Shown: piece after piece, positions 7,040 to 12,864 of the stretch
Position numbering within the stretch: position 1 is the stretch's first letter
How the letters are laid out: each line of letters starts with the position of its first letter
From: Flavipsychrobacter sp.
GTDB taxonomy: Bacteria > Bacteroidota > Bacteroidia > Chitinophagales > Chitinophagaceae
Assembly: GCA_021156265.1 (NCBI GenBank)
Contig: JAJNBR010000111.1
Location: 1 to 12,864, forward strand
Direction of reading: 5' to 3'
Length of the DNA stretch: 12,864 nt
Position numbers and translations under genes: made by a program
Notes under the pieces: model-generated
Told to the model about the DNA's origin: nothing
What the model saw: only the letters and a program-made list of their open reading frames with translations
The model's database searches: none

Positions 7040-7055
7040 TATGACATTTGTCATA
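7040..7055. promoter_or_regulatory. Crp/Fnr-type operator between hemN and the MbnP-like gene
   Basis: TATGACATTTGTCATA is palindromic except for its two central bases. The half-site TATGAC and spacing are identical to 12083-12098, upstream of the four-gene operon. TGA..TCA half-sites are what Crp/Fnr-family dimers read. The centre (7047.5) lies 53 bp before the GTG start at 7101; a weak box TGAAATTG (7076-7083) falls about 29 bp from the centre. Confidence 0.65.
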
Positions 7056-7100
7056 TTTTCTTCCTAGATGTTAATTGAAATTGCAGGGAAATAACAGATT

Positions 7101-7823
7101 GTGAAAACAACGTCATATACTATAATAGGCCTGCTGGCCGTAGCGCTGCTCTTTGGTTGCAAGAAAAACGAGGAAAAAAGATCAGGCGATTTGAAAGTGC
7201 AGGTAAGCCATAGCGTGGACGGGAAAGAAATGGTGTGGGATAGGCTCCTTTACAAGAATGAAGCCGAGAATACATATGGTATTGAGAAATTGCAGTACTA
7301 CCTGAGCGATCTGAAATTTTATGGCAATGGTCGGTTGATAACTTATATCGACACCGCGATCTATATAGACGCCCGTGTACCTGGAAAAGATGTATTTACG
7401 ATCGTGGACTTCCCATTTAAGTACATTGACTCGATATCGTTCCTTATTGGTGTAACTCCGAAATATAATATGCCCGGCGGCTTGCCGTCAACAATGGAAA
7501 ACGTTGTGATGGACTGGCCTCAAATGATGGGTGGCGGATACCACTTTTTAAAACTGGAAGGTCGCTGGTCTGATGGGGCACAAACTTCCGGGTTTGCTAT
7601 GCACCTCGGCAGCCCGGGATTCCAGGTGCAGGCCGGCATGCGTTGCGCATACCTTCACGGCGAGAACAACACATTGCCTCTTTTAATGACGATGAACGTG
7701 AACGAATGGTTCCGCGATCCCCATGTCTACGACTTTGCCAGAGATGGTGTATACAGCATGGGCGATGATTTGCTGATGCTAAAGTTGCAAGAAAATGGTA
7801 AAGACGTTTTTAGTAAGAAATAA
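7101..7823 (+). CDS. MbnP-like periplasmic lipoprotein
   Basis: The 240-residue product has a lipoprotein signal with lipobox LFGC (Cys20) and resembles the MbnP-like domain family: an early beta strand (LKVQVSHSVDGKEM, 31-44), then YGIEKLQYYLSDLKFY, and the family core WPQMMGGGYHFLKLEGRW (139-156) with His148 and His168. In characterised MbnP, the partner MbnH oxidises a tryptophan to kynurenine, creating a copper site. Trp46, Trp139, Trp156 and Trp203 are possible targets here; which one would be used is not known. The start is GTG at 7101: an in-frame TAA at 7092 excludes longer starts, and AGGGA lies 12 bp upstream. The peroxidase gene follows after 17 bp, a clear two-gene operon. An Fnr-type operator precedes it. 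Copper binding is inferred from the family. Confidence 0.8.
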   Translation: MKTTSYTIIGLLAVALLFGCKKNEEKRSGDLKVQVSHSVDGKEMVWDRLLYKNEAENTYGIEKLQYYLSDLKFYGNGRLITYIDTAIYIDARVPGKDVFTIVDFPFKYIDSISFLIGVTPKYNMPGGLPSTMENVVMDWPQMMGGGYHFLKLEGRWSDGAQTSGFAMHLGSPGFQVQAGMRCAYLHGENNTLPLLMTMNVNEWFRDPHVYDFARDGVYSMGDDLLMLKLQENGKDVFSKK

Positions 7824-7840
7824 CCGTTAAATATTGAATT

Positions 7841-8899
7841 ATGGTATCGCGAAATATACTCTTCGCCACGATATTATCCATAACACTTGCAGTTGTTGTC
7901 ACTGCCTGCAAGAAGGAAGACAATCCTCCGGCGCCCCAACCAGCCCCTTCCGACACCTCCGTAGTAAAAATGACTCCTTACGAACTCCCGTATCCCGCGT
8001 ATTTTCCAAAGGCGTATATCGCCGATGACAATAAGTTGTATGAAGAACGCATACAACTGGGTCGTATGTTGTATTATGATCCGATACTTTCGAACGATGG
8101 AAGGGCTTGCGCCTCTTGCCATCTGCAAGAGAAAGGATTTACCGTTCCGGGCTTATACGCTAATACTATGCCGGTACTTCCTCATGTTAACCTGGCCTGG
8201 TACACAAATTACATGTGGGATGGATCAAAAAAAGGAACGGTGGAAGACCTGATGCTATTCGAAGTGAGCGAGTTTTTTGGCACCGATCTGAATAAAATGA
8301 ACGCAAGTGCAAAGTATCGTGAACTGTTTAAGAAATACTATGGGGCCGACAACATTACCTATAAAGAGTTATCTTATGCGCTGGCACAGTTTATCAGGAC
8401 CCTGGTGTCTAAAGACACGCGGTACGAGCAATTCCTGCAGGGCAAGATCAACTTTACCAAGGACGAATACGAGGGCTACCGGATATTCACAACTGAAAAA
8501 GGTGATTGCTTCCACTGCCACGTTAATCCTATCCTGACTGACAACCTGTTTCATAACATTGGCCTTGACACCTTGTATTCGCGTGATATTGACAAGGGAT
8601 TGTTCAACGTTACCGGTATCCAGGCAGACATGGGCAAATTCAGAACCGCCAACCTGAGAAACGTAGCACTGCGAGATAGGTATATGCACGATGGAAGGTT
8701 CACTTCTCTTGAAGAGGTGGTGGAGTTCTATAATAGTGGCGTGCGCAGAGTGAGCACACTGGACCCTGTGATGACGAAACCCGGCAAGGAAAATGGCCTC
8801 AGGTTATCCGACGTAGAGAGAAAGCAACTCGTTGCCTTCCTGAAGACATTTACCGACTCTACGTTCATCACTAACCCTGCACTGGGAAGACCAGAATAG
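7841..8899 (+). CDS. Di-haem cytochrome c peroxidase / MbnH-like lipoprotein
   Basis: The 352-residue product has a lipobox VTAC (Cys23) and two c-type haem motifs, CASCH (90-94) and CFHCH (223-227), the pattern of the CcpA/MauG/MbnH family. Other family features are ERIQLGRMLYYDPILSNDG before the first haem, Trp120 and Trp126 between the haem domains, and RTANLRNVALRDRYMHDGRF (268-287) with SLEEVVEFYNSG after it. Members either reduce hydrogen peroxide or, as MauG and MbnH, use high-valent haem to modify a residue in a partner protein. The adjacent MbnP-like gene favours the MbnH role, but Met282 in the region of the distal haem ligand could also fit a true peroxidase; the sequence does not settle it. 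The protein should be exported and membrane-anchored, with haem attached outside the cytoplasm. Confidence 0.9.
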   Translation: MVSRNILFATILSITLAVVVTACKKEDNPPAPQPAPSDTSVVKMTPYELPYPAYFPKAYIADDNKLYEERIQLGRMLYYDPILSNDGRACASCHLQEKGFTVPGLYANTMPVLPHVNLAWYTNYMWDGSKKGTVEDLMLFEVSEFFGTDLNKMNASAKYRELFKKYYGADNITYKELSYALAQFIRTLVSKDTRYEQFLQGKINFTKDEYEGYRIFTTEKGDCFHCHVNPILTDNLFHNIGLDTLYSRDIDKGLFNVTGIQADMGKFRTANLRNVALRDRYMHDGRFTSLEEVVEFYNSGVRRVSTLDPVMTKPGKENGLRLSDVERKQLVAFLKTFTDSTFITNPALGRPE

Positions 8900-8901
8900 C
8901 A

Positions 8902-8920
8902 GTTATTACTCAGAGTAAAC
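8902..8920. terminator. Weak hairpin between convergent genes
   Basis: TTACTC-A-GAGTAA (8906-8918), flanked by GTT and AAC, forms a short imperfect hairpin exactly where the peroxidase gene (stop 8899) and queD (stop 8906) meet. There is no clear T-run, so termination here is only a possibility. Confidence 0.3.
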
Positions 8921-9262
8921 AGCTCCGGACGTTAAAGTTTCATATAATTCGATCTTATGCAATTGAGGGAGAACAGGCTTTATTTTATTCCAAAACCACC
9001 GGGTTAATACCTCGCATGTTGGATTATCAAGACCTTCGACCTCATTTATTAGTTTGTGATCAACCAAGTCTATCAGGGGCAAAATGATCTTTTTAAGCTC
9101 GGCAAAGTCTAACACCCAACCCAATGAGTCGTTCATTTCACCGGCAACAAATACCTTTAGCCGGTACGTGTGACCGTGCAGCCCTCTGCATTTATGTCCA
9201 TCAGGTAAATGCGGCAGGTAATGCGCCGCATCGAAGCTAAACTCTTTAAAAACTAACATCAT
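8906..9262 (-). CDS. queD: 6-carboxytetrahydropterin synthase / 6-pyruvoyltetrahydropterin synthase family
   Basis: QueD converts 7,8-dihydroneopterin triphosphate to 6-carboxy-tetrahydropterin, the first dedicated step towards queuosine; relatives make 6-pyruvoyl-tetrahydropterin. The 118-residue length is that of bacterial QueD. The zinc ligands are His14 (FDAAHYLP), His29 and His31 (CRGLHGHTY), the catalytic cysteine is Cys25, Asp67-x-His69 lies in LIDLVDHKLIN, and Glu108 sits in the ELYET pterin-binding segment. All catalytic residues are present. It is the last gene of the four-gene minus-strand operon, 21 bp after the PNPOx-like gene. No queC, queE or queF is nearby, so the protein may serve another pterin need in this operon instead of, or as well as, queuosine. 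The start could be either of two adjacent ATGs. Confidence 0.88.
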   Translation of the reverse strand: MMLVFKEFSFDAAHYLPHLPDGHKCRGLHGHTYRLKVFVAGEMNDSLGWVLDFAELKKIILPLIDLVDHKLINEVEGLDNPTCEVLTRWFWNKIKPVLPQLHKIELYETLTSGAVYSE

Positions 9263-9283
9263 AACAACCGTATTAAATTACAA

Positions 9284-9700
9284 CTATCTCGTCCATGCGT
9301 ACTTTATGCGCTTGCCATTGATAGTGCGTGTATATTTGATCTTGTCCATCCTAATCGTATAAATATCTCCCGGCATAACAACAGCCAACGGAAACAACTG
9401 GTAATACACCTGCTTAACCCAAGCTGGATTTCGAACAATCCCCCCTTCAAACTGAATACCTGTATTGTTGAAAGCTGTCGCGCTGCCGGAAATAATAGTG
9501 CCAGAAACGCAGGGATTGCCCCGGAGAATGCGGCAATGTTTTGTGTCCTGTTTGGATTTGAATACCAGGTGTACGCCATCTTCAGAACAGGCGTAAAAAC
9601 AGCAAAAGGAATGTGGAAATGAACCGTCGCTACAGCTAATGGTCGCTACCTTACTGCCGCGAATGAAATCTGAAATTTCTTGTTGCAAAGCTTCTGTCAT
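9284..9700 (-). CDS. PNPOx-like split-barrel flavin-binding family protein
   Basis: The 138-residue product matches the pyridoxamine 5'-phosphate oxidase-like split-barrel fold used by small FMN- or haem-binding proteins. Visible features are an N-terminal helix (EALQQEISDFIRG), the first strands VATISCSDGSFPHSFCCFYA (18-37), VHLVFKSKQDTKHCRILRGNP (43-63), which is the usual strand-turn-helix with its SKxDTKH segment, and GIQFEGG (81-87). It is too short and too divergent for true PdxH, so vitamin B6 synthesis is not claimed; a role as a small flavoprotein reductase or binding protein is likely. It starts 9 bp after the thioesterase stop and ends 21 bp before queD, so it is within the operon. 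It contains six cysteines, more than usual for such a small domain. Confidence 0.75.
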   Translation of the reverse strand: MTEALQQEISDFIRGSKVATISCSDGSFPHSFCCFYACSEDGVHLVFKSKQDTKHCRILRGNPCVSGTIISGSATAFNNTGIQFEGGIVRNPAWVKQVYYQLFPLAVVMPGDIYTIRMDKIKYTRTINGKRIKYAWTR

Positions 9701-9709
9701 TCCTATATT

Positions 9710-10204
9710 CTACCCATTTGTAGTGCGCTGCAGCTTCCTCGATTCTGCCTGGTCAAACAAGGCTTGCTCTTCAGTTGTTTTTATCTTAAGCTTTGGAACC
9801 AGTGCCGGATTCGCATTGCCATCAAGGGCCACAAAAGTGAAAAAGGCCTCACAGACCGGGCTTACATCGCCGCCTATCACTTTCCTGGCCCATACCTGCA
9901 CAAACACTTCCATTGATGTACGGAACGTAGCAACGAGCCGTGCTTTAATTGTAATAATATCGCCGACTTTCGCAGGACTTTTAAAGACAACCTTATCCAG
10001 CAGCGCCGTAACCGCTATCCGCCCGGCATGTGTCTGGGCGCATACGGCCGATGCGGTATCCATCCATTGCACCAGCCTGCCGCCCTGTAACATACCCATC
10101 GGGTTTGCGTCGTTCGGATATACCACTTCCGTCATTGTCGTTTCCGACTCCACAGGCGATTTCATTCTCATAGCAAGCATAGTCGTGCTCTTTTTGATCA
10201 ACAT
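9710..10204 (-). CDS. Hot-dog fold acyl-CoA thioesterase
   Basis: The 164-residue product belongs to the YciA/acyl-CoA hydrolase group of hot-dog thioesterases, which cleave acyl-CoA to free acid and CoA in the cytoplasm. Diagnostic segments are PNDANPMGMLQGGRLVQWMD (30-49), with Asn34 and Asp49 at the usual catalytic positions, followed by VTALLDKVVFKSPAKVGD (65-82), and a strand ending in EAFFTFVALD. ATG at 10204 overlaps the end of the upstream 593-codon gene by 7 bp, indicating translational coupling; Met9, Met12 or Met14 are alternative starts that would remove the overlap. Its place in an operon with an unknown putative oxidoreductase, a flavin-type protein and QueD is unusual. The substrate cannot be inferred. 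Confidence 0.88.
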   Translation of the reverse strand: MLIKKSTTMLAMRMKSPVESETTMTEVVYPNDANPMGMLQGGRLVQWMDTASAVCAQTHAGRIAVTALLDKVVFKSPAKVGDIITIKARLVATFRTSMEVFVQVWARKVIGGDVSPVCEAFFTFVALDGNANPALVPKLKIKTTEEQALFDQAESRKLQRTTNG

Positions 10205-11979
10205 ACAACAGCATTACCTGGCAGCGTGATAGATTGCAGCTGGCTGCGGATATCCGCAAGTTGGTGTCTCATTTTTTTTAAATAGTCTGCCTCCCAGTTA
10301 ACCATCTGGTGCAACAACCTGTTATAATAATCAACACCAGTTAGCAGGTTTCCCTTAAATGCCTGCACATTCTTAAGCTGCTTGGGTGTGGAGATGGCAA
10401 TGACTTTACCTACTTCTTTCCTGAAATGATCAACATACATGTTCAATTCATTGATAAACAAGTTTGGCCGTGGTTCATTGTTCAGGAGGTTGCGTCTTCC
10501 ATAAATATGCCCTACCATTTGCCGCAAGGAAAATATGCCGGAGAAATATGCCAGGTTTGGCCCCGGGCAAATCGTGACGGCTTTTAGATTATGCGAAGGA
10601 TGCATGCCATTTTTCAGCAGTGCGGGTGCAACCAGCCCCTCACATAAGCAGTCTTTTTCTAAAACACTCGCAATCTGCTGCCCAATGTTTTCGTCATTCT
10701 TCGCAGTTAGCTCGTCTATTTTTAGTTTTTGGTATTGCCTGGAAGCAGTGCAGATCGGCCGGTCAGTAAATTCCGTATTTGATGAGAGGTATTTTTTATA
10801 GCAAGGGCTGCCAGGCCTACCTTTCTCGATCCTAAGCTTTCTCTGTTCCTCCGAGGAGCTGTGTCTGAAGTTGTTGAAAGGAACACCTAATGGCGATGCG
10901 TTACTTAGAAAATAGTCGGTCGGTTTTGCACTGGCCAACTGCGACAGCGTTGTATTGTCCACGTTAGTAGCCTCAGGCACCAGCAAAAACGGACTTCCCC
11001 ACCCGGTGCGGTCGACACTGTAGTAGTCAAGCAGGAACTGTTGCTCCAGGTGAGTGCCTATCCCACCCTGAACTGTTATCAATTGCTCAGGCTGGTCCCG
11101 ATAGTTTTTGCAACTAGCACTGCACATACCAAACAACTCCAGCGCAAGACCATCCCTGTTTTGTTTAAACTCCTCCAGAATTGGGCCAAGCAATAAGCCG
11201 TCTGTCGGGAACGCGTGGCCACCACAGTTAAGACCCGACTCGATCCTGAACTCCGACACCCAAAGCCCGCGTTTAGCCAGTATTTTCCCCTGTAGTAAAG
11301 CGGAACGGTAATCACTGACCTTGATGATGATCTTCTTCCTTATTTCTCCATCGTTATCCGGAAGGAAATCAGGGAACGATTCTATGTAGTTATATAGCCT
11401 GGGATTATACCCTGCTGAAAAGACAACAGACGACCTTAGGCTACTATTAGCAAAACCACGTAAGGCTGACATAGCATCGGAATATTCCGGCGGTAATGGG
11501 TCTCCGTTTTTGCCATAATTCTGATTATCCACTTTCGCCATAATGTTTACATCGATGGCCCCGGGTGTTATCAATGTACGAAGCTTTTGCTGCAATACGG
11601 ATTTGCCTTGTCCTTCCGGCAGGGTTTGCATTCGGTCATATAGCTGCCTTGCCTCAGATGTAGATGGCAATAGCTCAAAGTACTTTACGATTTCGGCGCC
11701 GTCCTCAAAGGGCAATGATCTCAGCGTATCTACCTGTTTTGCTACAATGCGGTCCAGCAAATTGAGATATTCCGTTATCCGCCTGGCGCGATAATCGTCC
11801 TCATTAACCGATATTGGAACGTACTGTTCTCCATGTTGGCCACAATGAAACTCGCGCATCTGCTCTATGAGCTCATCTTCTATTATCGAAACAACTGAAG
11901 AAATACCAAAACGGGCAACTTTAACTGGTGTGTCGATACTGTACCCCAAACCCAAAACGGGAATATGAAATGTATGCAA
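10198..11979 (-). CDS. Uncharacterised 593-residue protein, possible flavin barrel with cysteine-rich C-terminal half
   Basis: This is the first and largest gene of the operon. The N-terminus (HIPVLGLGYSIDTPVKVARF, residues 5-24) recalls the first strand of nitronate-monooxygenase/PfaD-type FMN barrels. NCGGHAFPTDG (251-261) and TVQGGIGTHLEQQ (302-314) resemble substrate and phosphate-binding loops of such barrels. About 150 residues (26-180) between the first strand and the next barrel-like segment look helical and extra. The second half carries cysteines at 286, 290, 393, 410, 444, 446 and 471, including DCLCEGL (443-449) and TICPGPNLAYFS (469-480), a spacing suited to an iron-sulfur or other metal site. 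There is no signal peptide, so it should be cytoplasmic. I cannot name the family; a redox enzyme is an inference from these motifs and from the Fnr-type operator upstream. The C-terminus (500-593) is mainly helical. Confidence 0.8.
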   Translation of the reverse strand: MHTFHIPVLGLGYSIDTPVKVARFGISSVVSIIEDELIEQMREFHCGQHGEQYVPISVNEDDYRARRITEYLNLLDRIVAKQVDTLRSLPFEDGAEIVKYFELLPSTSEARQLYDRMQTLPEGQGKSVLQQKLRTLITPGAIDVNIMAKVDNQNYGKNGDPLPPEYSDAMSALRGFANSSLRSSVVFSAGYNPRLYNYIESFPDFLPDNDGEIRKKIIIKVSDYRSALLQGKILAKRGLWVSEFRIESGLNCGGHAFPTDGLLLGPILEEFKQNRDGLALELFGMCSASCKNYRDQPEQLITVQGGIGTHLEQQFLLDYYSVDRTGWGSPFLLVPEATNVDNTTLSQLASAKPTDYFLSNASPLGVPFNNFRHSSSEEQRKLRIEKGRPGSPCYKKYLSSNTEFTDRPICTASRQYQKLKIDELTAKNDENIGQQIASVLEKDCLCEGLVAPALLKNGMHPSHNLKAVTICPGPNLAYFSGIFSLRQMVGHIYGRRNLLNNEPRPNLFINELNMYVDHFRKEVGKVIAISTPKQLKNVQAFKGNLLTGVDYYNRLLHQMVNWEADYLKKMRHQLADIRSQLQSITLPGNAVVC

Positions 11980-12010
11980 AATTGAATATTTTAAGACTTG
12001 ACTCCTGCAA

Positions 12011-12042
12011 ACTATGACCAGCTATTTCGCCAATAGCATAGT
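12011..12042 (-). other. Structured leader of the four-gene operon
   Basis: Read on the minus strand, ACTAT-GCTATT / AATAGC-(5-nt bulge)-ATAGT folds into an 11-bp bulged hairpin with a GGCGA loop. It begins just after the predicted transcription start and ends about 31 nt before the ATG at 11979. It is not followed by a T-run and matches no riboswitch that I recognise; it may stabilise the mRNA or act as a regulatory leader. Confidence 0.4.
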
Positions 12043-12053
12043 GCTGCCGGGTG

Positions 12054-12061
12054 TAAAGTTA
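12054..12061 (-). promoter_or_regulatory. -7 box of the four-gene operon
   Basis: The minus strand reads TAACTTTA, 5 of 6 fixed positions of TAnnTTTG. It predicts a start near 12048 and a leader of about 70 nt. The start would lie 42 bp from the centre of the palindrome at 12083-12098, and TTTC at 12082-12079 replaces the -33 element, as expected for an activator-dependent promoter. Confidence 0.55.
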
Positions 12062-12082
12062 GACGTGCACGAAAACGTGAAA

Positions 12083-12098
12083 TATGACTTAAGTCATA
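12083..12098. promoter_or_regulatory. Crp/Fnr-type operator of the four-gene operon
   Basis: TATGACTTAAGTCATA is a perfect 16-bp palindrome with TGAC-N4-GTCA half-sites. It shares its outer 12 bases and layout with 7040-7055. It lies at about -42 relative to the predicted start of the minus-strand operon, and about 150 bp upstream of the Fnr-like gene on the other strand, so it more likely serves the operon. Confidence 0.7.
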
Positions 12099-12206
12099 AA
12101 CCGTCAACTCTTTTATCTCTCAAGAAGTTTACAGTCGCCCCCGAAATCCTGACGTAACTCATAAAACAGCCTGACCGCCGTCATCATCCCATGGTGGCCA
12201 ATTTCG

Positions 12207-12214
12207 TCATTTTG
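12207..12214 (+). promoter_or_regulatory. Possible -7 box of the Fnr-like gene
   Basis: TCATTTTG matches TAnnTTTG at 5 of 6 fixed positions and lies 27 bp before the TTG start at 12242. No -33 element was recognised. Confidence 0.35.
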
Positions 12215-12241
12215 TAACCGACAACTAAAAGATCCGGCCCA

Positions 12242-12864
12242 TTGGATAGGATAAAGAACACATTTTACGAGAGTTGCATTTCGTGTAAGACACGGCACCA
12301 ATCTACATTTTGCTCTCTAACAAACAATGCCCTCGACGAGTTTGACAATCATAAGTCTTGTATTGTTTTTAAGAAGGGGCAGACCATTTTCAGTGAACAC
12401 TCTTTCCCCACCGGCATCTATTGTATTAACGAAGGGAAAGTGAAAGTAGTTCACGTAGGCAACGATGGTAAAGAGCAGATCGTTCGTTTGCTGATAAACG
12501 GCAACCTGATCGGTTACCGCGCTTTACTGGGAGGAGAAAAATATACAGCAAACGCCGTCGCCATTGAAGAATCCAGGCTTTGTTTTATTCCGAAAGACAC
12601 GTTTCTTAAAGCGATAGAAACCAACAGTAATCTTTCAACTCAGATCATTAAGCTACTTGCAACCGAACTTGGGCACGCCGAACAAACGATAACTGACCTT
12701 GCTCAGAAGCCAGTACGTGAACGTATGGCTGAGGCTTTGCTATTGCTTAAAGAAAAGTATGGTTGCGAAGCTGATGGCGCCACCATTAATGTGGTTCTGT
12801 CCCGTGAAGACATAGCAAGCCTTGTAGGCACGGTAACAGAAACGGCGATCCGGTTGCTTGCTTC
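12242..12864 (+). CDS. Crp/Fnr family regulator with N-terminal cysteine cluster, 3' partial
   Basis: The frame runs from TTG 12242 off the right edge (207 codons). It has the three parts of an Fnr-type regulator: an N-terminal cysteine motif CISCKTRHQSTFC (Cys12, Cys15, Cys24), a cyclic-nucleotide-type beta barrel (about 40-125, including CIVFKKGQTIF and FPTGIYCINEGKVKVV), and after a dimerisation helix a winged helix-turn-helix, LSREDIASLVGTVTETAIRLL (186-206). The recognition helix carries Glu200-x3-Arg204, the pair that reads TGA-containing half-sites in Crp/Fnr proteins. Further cysteines (40, 61, 114) could supply a fourth cluster ligand, so oxygen or nitric-oxide sensing by an iron-sulfur cluster is plausible. 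No in-frame ATG or GTG exists upstream back to a TAA at 12215; the only good start is TTG 12242. It diverges from the four-gene operon whose promoter holds a matching operator. Confidence 0.87.
   Translation, partial: MDRIKNTFYESCISCKTRHQSTFCSLTNNALDEFDNHKSCIVFKKGQTIFSEHSFPTGIYCINEGKVKVVHVGNDGKEQIVRLLINGNLIGYRALLGGEKYTANAVAIEESRLCFIPKDTFLKAIETNSNLSTQIIKLLATELGHAEQTITDLAQKPVRERMAEALLLLKEKYGCEADGATINVVLSREDIASLVGTVTETAIRLLA

Noticed and set aside
6780..7067. A + strand frame covering the hemN start and the operator region
   Set aside because: It is antisense to the conserved HemN N-terminus and passes through the regulatory palindromes.
2861..8899. A functional link between 3-hydroxyanthranilate dioxygenase (kynurenine pathway) and the MbnH-like enzyme (protein-bound kynurenine)
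   Set aside because: Both touch kynurenine chemistry only by name. One acts on a free metabolite in the cytoplasm, the other on a protein side chain outside it; the genes are 4 kb apart in different transcription units with no shared operator.
9131..9147. ATGA-N5-TCAT sequence inside queD as another regulon operator
   Set aside because: The spacing and inner bases differ from the ATGAC-N4-GTCAT sites, and it lies within a coding region mid-operon.
9639..10229. A 196-codon open frame on the + strand opposite the thioesterase and PNPOx-like genes
   Set aside because: It is antisense to two genes with clear family signatures, shows no recognisable domain, and its composition follows from the complementary codons.
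12191..12864. ATG at 12191 as the start of the Fnr-like regulator
   Set aside because: It is not in the regulator's reading frame; that frame has a TAA at 12215, so the first usable start is TTG 12242.

Overview
The window looks like a chromosomal segment of a Bacteroidota bacterium, probably a Chitinophagaceae-type environmental organism. The evidence is a type IX secretion (Por) C-terminal sorting domain at the left edge, promoter boxes of the Bacteroidota form TAnnTTTG, lipoproteins with short lipoboxes, few Shine-Dalgarno sequences, and protein families typical of the phylum. No rRNA, tRNA, insertion sequence, phage gene or CRISPR array was seen.

Left part (1-4237, mostly + strand) is housekeeping: the tail of a T9SS-exported protein with its terminator, a bacilliredoxin, guanylate kinase (TTG start, separated from the bacilliredoxin by a clear terminator), a CNNM/CBS/CorC membrane protein with a perfect promoter box almost on its start codon, 3-hydroxyanthranilate 3,4-dioxygenase, a candidate 27-residue membrane peptide on the minus strand, and an acidic repeat-bearing lipoprotein with a terminator. 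A pirin gene (minus, 4238-5058) is broken: about 25-30 codons of the second cupin are missing and the remaining C-terminus lies in another frame.

Right part (5586-12864) reads as a low-oxygen or nitrogen-oxide responsive block. hemN (oxygen-independent haem synthesis) diverges from an MbnP-like lipoprotein plus di-haem MbnH/MauG/CcpA-type peroxidase pair. Facing this pair is a four-gene minus-strand operon: an uncharacterised 593-residue protein with a possible flavin-barrel N-terminal half and a cysteine-rich C-terminal half, a hot-dog acyl-CoA thioesterase, a PNPOx-like split-barrel protein and QueD. A Crp/Fnr regulator with an N-terminal cysteine cluster begins divergently from this operon and runs off the right edge.

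The main finding is that both divergent intergenic regions carry the same palindrome, TATGACwTwwGTCATA (7040-7055 and 12083-12098), with a weaker neighbouring copy at 7023-7038. At 12083-12098 the palindrome centre lies about 42 bp upstream of the transcription start predicted from a TAACTTTA box, which is the usual class II Crp/Fnr activator geometry. The simplest reading is a small local regulon: the Fnr-like protein controls hemN, the MbnP/MbnH-like pair and the four-gene operon. The 593-residue protein is the best candidate for an undescribed function.
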